Assembly: GCA_963745665.1 (NCBI GenBank)
Contig: CAVUYE010000003.1
Coordinates: 310,001-374,000 of the forward strand
Source: Bog-473 sp963745665
GTDB lineage: Bacteria > Actinomycetota > Acidimicrobiia > Acidimicrobiales > RAAP-2
Reading direction: 5' to 3'
Length of the DNA stretch: 64,000 bases
Part shown: positions 1 through 7,646 of the stretch, piece by piece
How positions within the stretch are numbered: position 1 is the stretch's first letter
Layout: each line of letters starts with the position of its first letter
Notes under the pieces: model-generated
What the model saw: only the letters and a program-made list of their open reading frames with translations
Databases searched by the model: none
What the model was told of the DNA's origin: nothing
Program-made: the position numbers and the translations under genes

Positions 1-780
1 GTCGTGTCCTCCGACGAGACGACCGGGTTCCGCTCCTCGGTCGAGGACCTCGAGCGCGCCTGGACGCCGCGCACCAAGGCACTGCTCTTCGTGTCGCCGT
101 CGAACCCGACCGGAGCGGTGTACCCGCGCCATGAAATCGAGGCCATCGGCGAGTGGGCGGTGTCCAAGGGGATCTGGGTGCTGACCGACGAGATCTACGA
201 GCATCTCGTCTACGGCGGCGCCGAGCACCACTCCATGCCCGTCGTCGTACCCGAGCTGGCCGACCGCTGCCTGGTGGCCAACGGCGTGGCCAAGACCTAC
301 GCCATGACGGGCTGGCGCGTCGGGTGGCTGATCGGGCCGACGGACGCCATCGCGGCCGCCACCAACATCCAGAGCCACGAGACCTCCAACGTCGCCAACG
401 TGTCCCAGCGCGCCGCGCTGGCCGCCGTCTCGGGCAACCTCGACGACGTCGCCATGATGCGCGCCGCCTTCGACCACCGGCGTCTCACCATCGTCTCGAT
501 GCTCAACGACATTCAGGGCGTCGAGTGCGTGGTGCCGGAGGGTGCGTTCTACGCCTACCCCTCGGTCAAGGGGTTGCTCGGGCGGAGTCTCCGGGGACAA
601 CGTCCGGCGAGTAGCGCGGAGTTGGCCGAAATCTGCATCAACGAGGCCAAGGTGGCGGTCGTGCCCGGAGAGGCGTTCGGCGCGCCGGGCTACTTCCGCA
701 TGTCCTACGCGCTGGGCGATGAAGATCTTGTCGAGGGTGTGAGCCGGTTGGCCGCGCTGTTCGGCGAGACGCAAGACTGA
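1..780 (+). CDS. Class I/II pyridoxal-phosphate aminotransferase (5' truncated), aspartate aminotransferase-like
   Basis: The reading frame is open from the first base, so the N-terminal part of the gene lies outside the window. The visible 259 residues are the large-domain end and the small domain of a fold-type I aminotransferase: the PSNPTG substrate loop, the LTDEIYEHL aspartate/tyrosine segment that contacts PLP, the PLP-lysine motif AKTYAMTGWRVGW, and the C-terminal FRMSYA arginine that binds the substrate alpha-carboxylate. This matches aspartate/aromatic aminotransferases of the AAT-I family; the exact amino acid cannot be read. It lies 49 bases upstream of serA on the same strand, so a role in amino-acid synthesis fits. 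There is a short insertion (GRSLRGQRPASS) before the last helix. Confidence 0.88.
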   Translation, partial: VVSSDETTGFRSSVEDLERAWTPRTKALLFVSPSNPTGAVYPRHEIEAIGEWAVSKGIWVLTDEIYEHLVYGGAEHHSMPVVVPELADRCLVANGVAKTYAMTGWRVGWLIGPTDAIAAATNIQSHETSNVANVSQRAALAAVSGNLDDVAMMRAAFDHRRLTIVSMLNDIQGVECVVPEGAFYAYPSVKGLLGRSLRGQRPASSAELAEICINEAKVAVVPGEAFGAPGYFRMSYALGDEDLVEGVSRLAALFGETQD

Positions 781-829
781 CCGCCAGGTCGGCGGGCAAT
801 CGAGCGGGGGGAGTGAGGAGACCACCGCG

Positions 830-2401
830 GTGGCACGGGTACTGGTAACGGAGAAGATCGCGCAGAGCGGGCTCGACCTGCTGGCCGAAGCCGGCCACGA
901 GGTCGACGTGCAGGAGGGGCTCAGCCCCGAGCAGCTGCTCGCCGCGGTGGTGGGCGCGCACGCGCTGATCATCCGCTCCGCCACGAAGGTGACGGCCGAC
1001 GTGTTGGCGGCCGGGACGTCGCTGGTCGTCGTGGGCCGGGCCGGCGTCGGGCTCGACAACGTGGACGTGGCGGCGGCTACCGAGCGCGGCGTCATGGTGG
1101 TCAACGCGCCGACGTCGAACATCCTCTCGGTGGCCGAGCAGGCCATGGCCCTGCTCCTGGCGCAGGCCCGCAACATCCCCCAGGCCCATGCGGCGCTCGT
1201 TGCCGGCCGCTGGGAGCGTTCGAAGTGGGAGGGCGTGGAGCTGCACGGCAAGGTGCTGGGCGTGGTGGGATTGGGACGCGCCGGCTCCCTGGTGGCCCAG
1301 CGCGCCCACGCCTTCGGCATGGAGCTCATCGGCTACGACCCCTTCGTCTCGCAGGAGCGGGCGCGAGCCATGGGAGTGCGCCTGGTCAGCATCGAGGAGC
1401 TGGTGGCCGAGGCCGACTTCGTCTCCATCCACACGCCCAAGACGCCCGAGACCATCGGGCTCTTCGGCCGCGATCTGTTCGCCAAGGCGAAGCCCGGCAT
1501 CCGCATCGTGAACACGGCGCGCGGCGGCATCGTCGACGAGGACGCGCTGGCCGAGGCCATCCGCGACGGCATCGTGGCGGGCGCCGGCCTCGACGTGTTC
1601 GCCACCGAGCCCTGCACCGAGTCGCCCTTGTTCGAGCTGCCGCAGGTCGTGGTGTCGCCGCACCTGGGTGCGTCGACCGAGGAGGCGCAGGACAAGGCCG
1701 GCGTCACCATCGCCGAGCAGGTGCTGCTGGCGCTGGACGGCGACTTCGTGCCCTACGCGGTGAACGTGGCGGCGCACGACGTGACCGACACGGTGCGCGG
1801 CTTCATGGGGCTGGCCGAGCAGCTGGGCCGCTTCTTCGTCGGCCTGCACGACGGGCTGCCCGATGCCATCGACATGGAGTACCAGGGCGAGCTGGCGGGG
1901 GAGAGCACCGGCATCCTCACGCTGTCGGTCCTGAAGGGGATCTTCGGCGGCTCCACCGAAGAGCCGGTCTCCTATGTCAACGCGCCGCAGCTGGCCGAGC
2001 AGCGCGGCCTGCAGGTGCGGGAGTCGTCCACCGCGACGTCACGCGACTACAAGTCGCTGATCACGCTGCGCTCGGGCTCGCATTCCGTCGCCGGCACGCT
2101 CATCACGGCCGGCCTGCGCACCGAGCCGCGCATCGTCATCGTCGACGAGCACATGGTGGAGGTGCCTCCGTCCGCCCACATGCTGGTCGTGCGCAACGAC
2201 GACCGCCCGGGCGTGATCGGTATTGTGGGGTCGGCGCTCGGCGCGGCGGGGATCTCCATCTCGTCGATGGCCGTGGGTCCGAGCCCCGAGTCGTCGACGG
2301 CGATGATGGTGATCTCGACGACCACGCCGGCGTCCGACGCCGTCGTCGATCAGCTGCGCGGCGACGAGGGCATCCTCGACATCCACCGCGTCACGCTGTA
2401 G
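830..2401 (+). CDS. serA: D-3-phosphoglycerate dehydrogenase
   Basis: First enzyme of serine synthesis, oxidising 3-phosphoglycerate with NAD. The 523 residues match the long actinobacterial type: catalytic and NAD domains (GLGRAG at about 147-152, the NTARGG arginine near 230, the SPHLGAST histidine near 280), then an intervening regulatory domain, then a C-terminal ACT domain (about 450-523, NDDRPGVIG) that senses serine. The GTG start at 830 is preceded by GAGGAG at 815-820, a good ribosome-binding site. It follows the aminotransferase closely and may be co-transcribed with it. Confidence 0.96.
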   Translation: MARVLVTEKIAQSGLDLLAEAGHEVDVQEGLSPEQLLAAVVGAHALIIRSATKVTADVLAAGTSLVVVGRAGVGLDNVDVAAATERGVMVVNAPTSNILSVAEQAMALLLAQARNIPQAHAALVAGRWERSKWEGVELHGKVLGVVGLGRAGSLVAQRAHAFGMELIGYDPFVSQERARAMGVRLVSIEELVAEADFVSIHTPKTPETIGLFGRDLFAKAKPGIRIVNTARGGIVDEDALAEAIRDGIVAGAGLDVFATEPCTESPLFELPQVVVSPHLGASTEEAQDKAGVTIAEQVLLALDGDFVPYAVNVAAHDVTDTVRGFMGLAEQLGRFFVGLHDGLPDAIDMEYQGELAGESTGILTLSVLKGIFGGSTEEPVSYVNAPQLAEQRGLQVRESSTATSRDYKSLITLRSGSHSVAGTLITAGLRTEPRIVIVDEHMVEVPPSAHMLVVRNDDRPGVIGIVGSALGAAGISISSMAVGPSPESSTAMMVISTTTPASDAVVDQLRGDEGILDIHRVTL

Positions 2402-2416
2402 CTCAGGCGACGCGCC

Positions 2417-2587
2417 TCACGGCTGCGGCTTGCGCGGCACGGCCGGCCAGGTGTCGAGGCTGCCGATGACCGGCTCGCCCCGGTGCAGCTCCCGCCGGGG
2501 CGCCCGGTCGAGCAGGACGGCGCGCACCACCGCCAGCGCCCCGATGACCAGGGCGGCGCGGAACAGGGTCGACAGCAGCCGGCGCAT
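2417..2587 (-). CDS. Small single-span membrane protein, 56 residues
   Basis: A 56-codon reading frame on the minus strand from ATG (2587-2585) to TGA (2419-2417). The protein starts MRRLL, has a hydrophobic stretch FRAALVIGALAVVRAVLL (about residues 9-26) that could span the membrane or anchor the protein, then a basic/proline tail with the segment GSLDTWPAVPRKP. It fills the gap between serA and the divergent VOC gene exactly. I recall similar short proteins with a terminal TWPxVPxKP motif in related actinobacteria, but have not checked this. Function unknown. Confidence 0.6.
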   Translation of the reverse strand: MRRLLSTLFRAALVIGALAVVRAVLLDRAPRRELHRGEPVIGSLDTWPAVPRKPQP

Positions 2588-2597
2588 CCGGCCACGC

Positions 2598-2603
2598 TAG
2601 CGT
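2598..2603 (+). promoter_or_regulatory. -10 hexamer TAGCGT for a probably leaderless VOC mRNA
   Basis: TAGCGT fits TANNNT and ends 8 bases before the ATG at 2612, which puts the predicted transcription start at or next to the start codon. No Shine-Dalgarno sequence is present. Confidence 0.45.
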
Positions 2604-2611
2604 CAGCGCCC

Positions 2612-2977
2612 ATGGCCTCCCTGCAGCACGTCGCCCCAATCTTCCCCACGGCGGACATGGACCGCATGCGGGCCCACTACGAGGCGCTGGGCTTCGCCGT
2701 GCAGGTCCACGGCGGGGGCTACGGCACGGCGGCCCGGGACGGCATCCGCATCCACTTCGAGCTCGTGCCCGACATGACAACTCCGGCGCCGGCGGGGACG
2801 CCGCGGGGCATGGCCTACCTCGGCATCGACGACGCAGACGCGCTGCACGCCGAGTGGCGGGCGGCGGCGGTCGGCGAGACCTCCGACCTGTTCGACCCCG
2901 GCTTCGGCGTGTGGGAGGCGGCCCACACCGACGGCGACGGGAACATCCTGCGCTTCGGCTCCCCGATCGCTCCTTGA
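2612..2977 (+). CDS. VOC (glyoxalase/bleomycin-resistance) fold protein
   Basis: 121-residue single-domain protein of the vicinal oxygen chelate superfamily. Visible features are the beta-alpha-beta pattern beginning HVAPIFPTADMDRMRAHYEALGF and the terminal TDGDGNILRFG strand typical of these proteins. Substrate and metal cannot be deduced. The ATG at 2612 was chosen over an upstream in-frame start at 2483 because the upstream extension lies antisense to the small membrane gene and has no VOC similarity, and because a -10 hexamer lies 8 bases upstream of 2612. Confidence 0.8.
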   Translation: MASLQHVAPIFPTADMDRMRAHYEALGFAVQVHGGGYGTAARDGIRIHFELVPDMTTPAPAGTPRGMAYLGIDDADALHAEWRAAAVGETSDLFDPGFGVWEAAHTDGDGNILRFGSPIAP

Positions 2978-3002
2978 CTCCCGCCCCACCCGATGGGACG
3001 AT
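2974..3002 (+). promoter_or_regulatory. Promoter of the leuA leader: TTGACT - 17 bp - GACGAT
   Basis: TTGACT (2974-2979) and GACGAT (2997-3002) are separated by 17 bases, and the GTG of the leader peptide follows 7 bases after the -10, so the mRNA would begin at the leader codon. An overlapping alternative is TACACT (3003-3008), 7 bases before the in-frame ATG at 3016. Confidence 0.5.
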
Positions 3003-3009
3003 TACACTC

Positions 3010-3051
3010 GTGAAGATGACGTCCACCGCATCCGACCTGCTGCTTACCTGA
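3010..3051 (+). CDS. Leucine-coded leader peptide of leuA attenuator
   Basis: Short frame GTG AAG ATG ACG TCC ACC GCA TCC GAC CTG CTG CTT ACC TGA, encoding MKMTSTASDLLLT. Three leucine codons in a row stand just before the stop, followed 30 bases later by a terminator-like hairpin and then leuA. This is the classic layout of leucine attenuation: ribosome stalling at the Leu codons would prevent the terminator from forming. Translation may start at GTG 3010 or ATG 3016; both fit a leaderless transcript. Confidence 0.75.
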   Translation: MKMTSTASDLLLT

Positions 3052-3081
3052 CGGCGAACGCCACATCGCGTTCGCTCGCAA

Positions 3082-3113
3082 CCTCCTGCGCCGAAAGGGC
3101 CAGGGGGTTTTTT
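3082..3113 (+). terminator. Attenuator terminator before leuA
   Basis: Stem CCTCCTG (3082-3088) pairs with CAGGGGG (3101-3107) with one G-U pair, and is followed at once by six T residues (3108-3113). An upstream stem GCGAACG/CGTTCGC (about 3054-3075) directly after the leader stop could be the competing or pausing structure. Confidence 0.75.
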
Positions 3114-3193
3114 GTTGGGCCGGTACCGGTCCGGCGTCCGAGAAGAGATCGCAGACAACAGACAGAGCAGAACAGAAAGAAGGGAAGACACTG

Positions 3194-4921
3194 ATGGCTG
3201 AGGGACGGAAAGGGAATGGTGACGACATGGAGCGGGGTCACCGGGCCCTGCCCTGCGACCCGTCGCCGATGGCCTTCGACAAGTACCGCTCGCACGTGCC
3301 GCTCGTCCTGCACGACCGCACCTGGCCCGACCGCCAGTTCACCCGGGCCCCCCGCTGGGCCAGCGTGGACCTGCGCGACGGGAACCAGGCCCTGATCGAC
3401 CCGATGGACTCCGAGCGCAAGCTGGCGCTGTTCCAGATGCTGGTCGACGTGGGGTTCAAGGAGATCGAGGTCGGCTTCCCCTCCGCCTCCCAGACGGACT
3501 ACGACTTCCAGCGCCTCATCATCGACGAGAACCTGATCCCCGACGACGTCGAGATACAGGTGCTGGTGCAGTGCCGCCAGGAGCTCATTGAGCGGACCTT
3601 CGAGTCACTGGCCGGCGCCCGGCGCGCCGTCGTGCACTTCTACAACTCGGTGTCCGAGCTGCAGCGGCGCGTCGTCTTCGGCCTCGACAAGCCGGGCATC
3701 GTCGATATAGCGGTGAAGGCCGCCGAGCTGTGCAAGAGGTACGAGACCCAACTGCGCGGGACGTCCGTGCGCTACGAGTACTCGCCCGAAAGCTTCACCG
3801 GGACCGAGCCGGAGTTCGCCGTCGAGATCTGCGAGGCGGTCATGGATGTCATACAGCCGACGCCCGAGTCGCCCCTGATCCTCAACCTGCCGGCCACCGT
3901 GGAGATGTACAGCCCCAACGTCTACGCCGACGTCATCGAGTGGTTCGGCCGCACCATCAAGGACCGTGACGCCATCGTGCTCAGCCTGCACCCGCACAAC
4001 GACCGCGGCACCGCCGTGGCGGCGGCCGAGCTGGCGGTGCTGGCGGGCGCCGACCGGGTGGAGGGCACGCTGTTCGGCAACGGCGAGCGCACCGGCAACG
4101 TCGACATCGTGACGCTGGCCATGAACCTGTTCTCGCAGGGCATCGACCCGGCGCTGGACTTCGGGGACATCGAGAAGGTGCGCCGCGTGGCCGAGTACGC
4201 CACGCGGCTCCCCGTCCACCCGCGCCACCCCTACGCGGGCGACCTCGTGTACACCGCCTTCTCCGGTTCGCACCAGGACGCCATCAAGAAGGGGATGGCC
4301 GCCATAGGCGACGACTACGACGAGTGGGAGGTGCCGTACCTGCCGATCGACCCCAAGCACACGGGCCGCACCTACGAGGCGATCATTCAGGTGAACAGCC
4401 AGTCGGGCAAGGGGGGAGTGGCCTACCTCATGGACACCGACCACGGGCTCGACCTGCCCCGCCGGCTGCAGGTCGAGTTCTCCAAGCGCGTGCAGGAGAT
4501 CACCGAGGCCAGCGGCACGGTCATCCCCTCGGGGAAGATGCGCGACGTCTTCGAGGAGATCTACCTGCCCGAGGACGCCGGGTTGCGGCTGATCACCAGC
4601 GAGGTCTCGACCTCCCGGGGTCACACGAGCGTCACGGCGCAGCTCCTGGTGGACGGCCAGCACCAGACGGTGACGGGCCAGGGCAACGGGCCGATCGACG
4701 CGCTGGTCGCGGCCCTGAAGGCCGACCTCGGTATCGTGCTGGAGGTGAAGGACTACTCCGAGCACGCGCTCACCGAGGGCTCGGGCGCGTCGGCGGTGGC
4801 GTACGTGGAGTGCGCGGGCGCCGACGGGTCGACCTGGTGGGGGGTCGGGCGCGACTCGTCCATCCTCGACGCATCGCTGGGCGCAGTCGTCTCAGCGGCG
4901 AATCGGGCCCGTCAGGGATGA
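3194..4921 (+). CDS. leuA: 2-isopropylmalate synthase (long, LeuA type 2)
   Basis: Condenses acetyl-CoA with 2-ketoisovalerate, the committed step of leucine synthesis. The 575 residues match the long actinobacterial class: a TIM-barrel catalytic domain with the metal-binding RDGNQ (61-65), the HPHNDRG metal histidines near 260, GNGERTGNVD near 295, and a C-terminal LeuA dimerisation/leucine-feedback domain (about 445-575, with the TGQGNGPIDAL signature). The ATG at 3194 is preceded by AAGAAGGGAAG. Expression is probably controlled by the leader peptide and terminator upstream. The stop overlaps the ATG of the GNAT gene (ATGA). Confidence 0.97.
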   Translation: MAEGRKGNGDDMERGHRALPCDPSPMAFDKYRSHVPLVLHDRTWPDRQFTRAPRWASVDLRDGNQALIDPMDSERKLALFQMLVDVGFKEIEVGFPSASQTDYDFQRLIIDENLIPDDVEIQVLVQCRQELIERTFESLAGARRAVVHFYNSVSELQRRVVFGLDKPGIVDIAVKAAELCKRYETQLRGTSVRYEYSPESFTGTEPEFAVEICEAVMDVIQPTPESPLILNLPATVEMYSPNVYADVIEWFGRTIKDRDAIVLSLHPHNDRGTAVAAAELAVLAGADRVEGTLFGNGERTGNVDIVTLAMNLFSQGIDPALDFGDIEKVRRVAEYATRLPVHPRHPYAGDLVYTAFSGSHQDAIKKGMAAIGDDYDEWEVPYLPIDPKHTGRTYEAIIQVNSQSGKGGVAYLMDTDHGLDLPRRLQVEFSKRVQEITEASGTVIPSGKMRDVFEEIYLPEDAGLRLITSEVSTSRGHTSVTAQLLVDGQHQTVTGQGNGPIDALVAALKADLGIVLEVKDYSEHALTEGSGASAVAYVECAGADGSTWWGVGRDSSILDASLGAVVSAANRARQG

Positions 4922-5355
4922 TCCGCCCGGCGGTGGAGGCGGACGTCCCGGAGCTGGTGGCGATGATCCACGAGCTGGCGGACTTCGAGAACCTGTCGGA
5001 CGAGGTGTCGATCACGGAGGACGATCTCGCCCGCGTGCTGTTCGGGCCCGAGGCCATGGCGTACGACTGGGTCATGGAGGAGGCCGGCGGCGTACTGGTC
5101 GGGCATGCCCTCTGGTACCGGACGTTCTCCACCTTCCTGGGCAAGACCGGCATCTGGCTCGAGGACCTCTACATCCGGCCGGAGCACCGCCGCCTTGGCT
5201 ACGCCGCCCAACTGCTGGCCAAGCTGCGCCAGGAGACCGAGGGCCGTGTGGAGTGGGACGTGCTCGAGTGGAACGAGCCGGCCATGGACTTCTACCAGCG
5301 CTTGGGCGCCCGGCCCATGGCCGGGTGGACCCGCTACCGCTGGTTCGAGGGGTAG
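4918..5355 (+). CDS. GNAT-family N-acetyltransferase
   Basis: 145 residues with the GNAT fold: N-terminal IRPAVEADVPELVAMI, the LEDLYIRPEHRRLGYAAQLL acetyl-CoA pyrophosphate loop (about residues 82-100) and the C-terminal NEPAMDFYQRLGA helix seen in spermidine/diamine-type acetyltransferases. The substrate is not known. It is translationally coupled to leuA by a 4-base ATGA overlap, so it would share the leucine-responsive transcript, though a link to leucine synthesis is not evident. Confidence 0.85.
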   Translation: MIRPAVEADVPELVAMIHELADFENLSDEVSITEDDLARVLFGPEAMAYDWVMEEAGGVLVGHALWYRTFSTFLGKTGIWLEDLYIRPEHRRLGYAAQLLAKLRQETEGRVEWDVLEWNEPAMDFYQRLGARPMAGWTRYRWFEG

Positions 5356-5372
5356 CTCCCGCTAATCTGTCA

Positions 5373-5394
5373 GGGAGATAGTAAGTATCTTCCC
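5373..5394 (+). promoter_or_regulatory. Inverted repeat, possible operator or weak terminator
   Basis: GGGAGATA - GTAAG - TATCTTCCC forms an imperfect palindrome (one-base bulge) lying 7 bases upstream of a -35 box. It could bind a regulator of the next gene or act as a T-poor terminator of leuA-GNAT. Confidence 0.35.
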
Positions 5395-5401
5395 GAGCTG
5401 G

Positions 5402-5430
5402 TTGACAGATCACGGTCGGACCGCCACTCT
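5402..5430 (+). promoter_or_regulatory. Promoter TTGACA - 17 bp - CACTCT
   Basis: Perfect -35 TTGACA at 5402-5407 and CACTCT at 5425-5430 with 17-base spacing. The start of the downstream gene has a separate Shine-Dalgarno sequence, so this transcript has a 5' leader. Confidence 0.5.
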
Positions 5431-5465
5431 GGACTTGGGAAGAGTGAGTCATGGAAGGAGCACCG

Positions 5466-5885
5466 ATGCGTTTGCTCAAGGACGATCTGCGGGAACTGGA
5501 CCTGTTTTCCGAGGCCAGCCGGTCCGAGCTGGCGGTCATCGCGAGGCAGCTGACGAGGCTGAAGGTCAAGGCCGGGCGGGTGCTCGTGCGTGAAGGCGGC
5601 CTCGGTAACGAGTTCATGATCATGGTCAGCGGCCTGGCCGAGGTGACCCAGGGTGGCCGCAGCATCGCCACCCTCGGACGGGGCGACCTGGTGGGCGAGA
5701 TGGCCCTGGTACAGCCAATGGGCTCGGGCCGTCGCAACGCCACCGTCACCGCGGTCACGGACTGCGAGATCTACGCCGGCTCCGCGGGCGAGTTCCGCCG
5801 GATCCTCGAGGCCGCGCCGTCGGTGGCCGACAAGGTGCGTCGGACGATCGAGTCGAGGCAGGCACCGGTGGCGGTCGCCGCCTAA
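5466..5885 (+). CDS. Cyclic nucleotide-binding (Crp/cAMP sensor) domain protein without DNA-binding domain
   Basis: 139 residues made almost entirely of one cNMP-binding domain: LFSEASRSELAVIARQL, the beta-roll segment EGGLGNEFMIMVSG, and the phosphate-binding cassette GDLVGEMALVQ...RRNATVTA. Typical cassettes have GE(M/L)AL and a later Arg, both present, so nucleotide binding is plausible. There is no helix-turn-helix or effector domain, so it would act through a partner or be a stand-alone sensor. ATG 5466 is preferred over ATG 5451 because GGAAGGAG lies 6-8 bases upstream of it. Confidence 0.82.
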   Translation: MRLLKDDLRELDLFSEASRSELAVIARQLTRLKVKAGRVLVREGGLGNEFMIMVSGLAEVTQGGRSIATLGRGDLVGEMALVQPMGSGRRNATVTAVTDCEIYAGSAGEFRRILEAAPSVADKVRRTIESRQAPVAVAA

Positions 5886-5954
5886 GTCGTACCTGACGGC
5901 GGGGCCGACCGGCTCGTCGCCGTCACCGACGGCGAAGAGAACCGGCCGTCTCCC

Positions 5955-5960
5955 TAGACT
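5955..5960 (+). promoter_or_regulatory. -10 hexamer TAGACT
   Basis: TAGACT ends 7 bases before the ATG at 5968, which predicts a leaderless mRNA. Confidence 0.45.
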
Positions 5961-5967
5961 GCCGCCA

Positions 5968-6588
5968 ATGACGCCACCCACCCTCGCTCAGCAGGAACGC
6001 GCCACCCTCTGCGACCTTCTTGTCGAACGTGGTGCCGATGCTCCGACGCTGTGCGAGGGGTGGCGGACCGCCGACCTCGCTGCGCATCTCGTCGTGCGTG
6101 AACGGCGACCCGACAGCGGGCCCGGACTTGTCTGGCCTCCGTTGGCGGGGCACACGGAGAAGGTGCGTCTGGCGGCGCGCGAGCGCATGCCCTGGGAAAA
6201 GCTGGTCGAGACCGTGCGGAGCGGGCCGCCCATGCTTCTGCGTCCCTTCGACGGGCCGATGAACACCGTCGAGTTCTTCATCCACGTGGAGGACGTGCGC
6301 CGCGCCCAGGAGAATTGGGAGCCGCGAGAGATCTCCCCTGCATTGGCCGACGCACTGTGGGCACGCGTCGGGCCTGGCGGAATGGCGAAGAAGGTCGCCG
6401 CCACGATCGTGATCACCTCGCCGGGGCGGGCCGACAAGCAGAGTGGCACCGGGCCGATCCTCACTCTGGCCGGCGACCCGGGCGAGCTCACCATGTTCGG
6501 CGCAGGTCGTCAGGGCGCCGCCAAGGTGGACATCAGTGGCGACGCCGCTCTCGCCGCCCAGCTGCGGGACGCGACGCTCGGCGTCTGA
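5968..6588 (+). CDS. TIGR03085-type DinB-like metal-binding protein
   Basis: 206 residues resembling the actinobacterial TIGR03085 family, which is related to mycothiol-dependent maleylpyruvate isomerase/DinB four-helix proteins. Recognised by the N-terminal segment ERATLCDLLVERGADAPTLCEGW.TADLAAHLVVRERRPDS and the FFIHVEDVRRAQ helix. Histidines at HLVVRE and FFIHVED are at the positions used for metal binding in this superfamily. The reaction is unknown; thiol-dependent transfer is the usual guess for these proteins. Confidence 0.78.
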   Translation: MTPPTLAQQERATLCDLLVERGADAPTLCEGWRTADLAAHLVVRERRPDSGPGLVWPPLAGHTEKVRLAARERMPWEKLVETVRSGPPMLLRPFDGPMNTVEFFIHVEDVRRAQENWEPREISPALADALWARVGPGGMAKKVAATIVITSPGRADKQSGTGPILTLAGDPGELTMFGAGRQGAAKVDISGDAALAAQLRDATLGV

Positions 6589-6650
6589 CCTCGACCCTGA
6601 AATCGGCGGCCTTTTGCGGCATGAGCCGAGTACCAGAGAGGAGCGATCCG

Positions 6651-7112
6651 ATGGACCAACCGACCGCCGAAGATGCCCTAAGAAGGCTGGAGCCCCTGGT
6701 TGGCGAGTGGACGCTGCAGGCCGCAGCGCCGGGTGGAAAACCCTGGACGGGTGGGGGTCGGTGCACGTTCGAGTGGCATCCCTCCGGTGCCCATCTGGTG
6801 CAACGGACGACGGTAGAACTGCCCCAAGCTCCCGACAGCATCTCCATCATCGGATGCGATGCCGCCAACGACACCTACTCGCAGCTCTATTCCGACGAGC
6901 GGGGCGTGTGTCGTGTGTTCGAGATGAGTATCGGCGAGGGCGAATGGCGACTCTGGCGGGTGGGGGAGCCCTTTCCGCAGCGGTTCGCCGCGACCTTCGC
7001 CGATGACGGGAACACTATCTTCGGCCGTTGGGAGAAGTCCGAAGACGGCGTCGACTTCACAGTCGACTTCGATCTGACCTACCGCAGGGCGGTTCCCACG
7101 AGCGAGGAATGA
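6651..7112 (+). CDS. Conserved hypothetical protein, lipocalin-like/DUF1579-like
   Basis: 153 residues with an LEPLVGEWTLQA start and alternating beta strands (RCTFEWHPSGAHLVQRT, TYSQLYSDERGVCRVFEMSI, WRLWRV, FGRWEKSEDG) that suggest a small beta-barrel such as the DUF1579 or nitrobindin-like proteins. No catalytic residues can be named. ATG 6651 was chosen because AGAGAGGAG ends 7 bases before it; an upstream in-frame ATG at 6621 has no ribosome-binding site. Confidence 0.65.
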   Translation: MDQPTAEDALRRLEPLVGEWTLQAAAPGGKPWTGGGRCTFEWHPSGAHLVQRTTVELPQAPDSISIIGCDAANDTYSQLYSDERGVCRVFEMSIGEGEWRLWRVGEPFPQRFAATFADDGNTIFGRWEKSEDGVDFTVDFDLTYRRAVPTSEE

Positions 7113-7129
7113 TCAGACGGGGGAGGCGA

Positions 7130-7486
7130 TTACTCGAGCTCCTTCCACTTCTCCCGTCCGAACAGCCGTCCGTACCGAGCCGTCAATGACGGACCTTCGT
7201 CGCGGGCGGTATCGGGATGCAGTACCAAGCTCCCTCGCGGGGCCGGGAGGTTGGCGGCTTCGTCGTCGCTGACGGTGCACCGCACAAGGGTCGTGGTGAT
7301 GTCGCTGATCTGGTCGCGATCGACGAATCGGAGTCCGTGCTTGGTCTTGACGGCGATGCCGTCGAACAGATCCTCCTCCGGGATCTGCAGCACGTGCTCG
7401 ACGGTGCCGAACTCGGAGCCGGTCGAGCTCAGCACCGGCGTTCCGACCGAGAGCGCCATGTACGAAATCGGGCGACCTTCATCCAC
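7130..7486 (-). CDS. PRC-barrel-like/DUF2171-like small protein
   Basis: 118 residues. The N-terminal half (LSVGTPVLSSTGSEFGTVEHVLQIPEEDLFDGIAVKT) has the pattern of PRC-barrel and DUF2171 proteins, in which a short beta-barrel reads 'property setting, then transition to next value'. These are often membrane- or stress-associated but the role here is unknown. The GTG start is supported by AAAGGGG 7 bases upstream on the minus strand. It converges with the previous gene (17-base gap) and is divergent from the next. Confidence 0.65.
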   Translation of the reverse strand: MDEGRPISYMALSVGTPVLSSTGSEFGTVEHVLQIPEEDLFDGIAVKTKHGLRFVDRDQISDITTTLVRCTVSDDEAANLPAPRGSLVLHPDTARDEGPSLTARYGRLFGREKWKELE

Positions 7487-7607
7487 GGGATGACCCCTTT
7501 CTTGTTGCCAAGCAGAAATCTAGCCAGTGGAAGGCGCAGGACGAAGTGGCGGCGCCCCGGTCCTCAGGCATCGATCGACAACGTCATGAGAGAATCCGGT
7601 CAAACGC

Positions 7608-7631
7608 CATCGGCATCGGCATCGGCATCGG
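7608..7631. repeat. Hexanucleotide tandem repeat (CATCGG)4
   Basis: Four perfect CATCGG copies end just before the AAGGAGG ribosome-binding site of the next gene. Copy-number change would alter the 5' leader length but not the reading frame. Confidence 0.85.
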
Positions 7632-7646
7632 CAAGGAGGCACCGCG

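Noticed and set aside
638..1849. Long antisense frame (403 codons) opposite serA, and many similar antisense or alternate-frame frames over other genes
   Set aside because: They follow from very high GC and lack family features; low-complexity Arg/Gly/His composition and overlap with clear genes show they are shadows.
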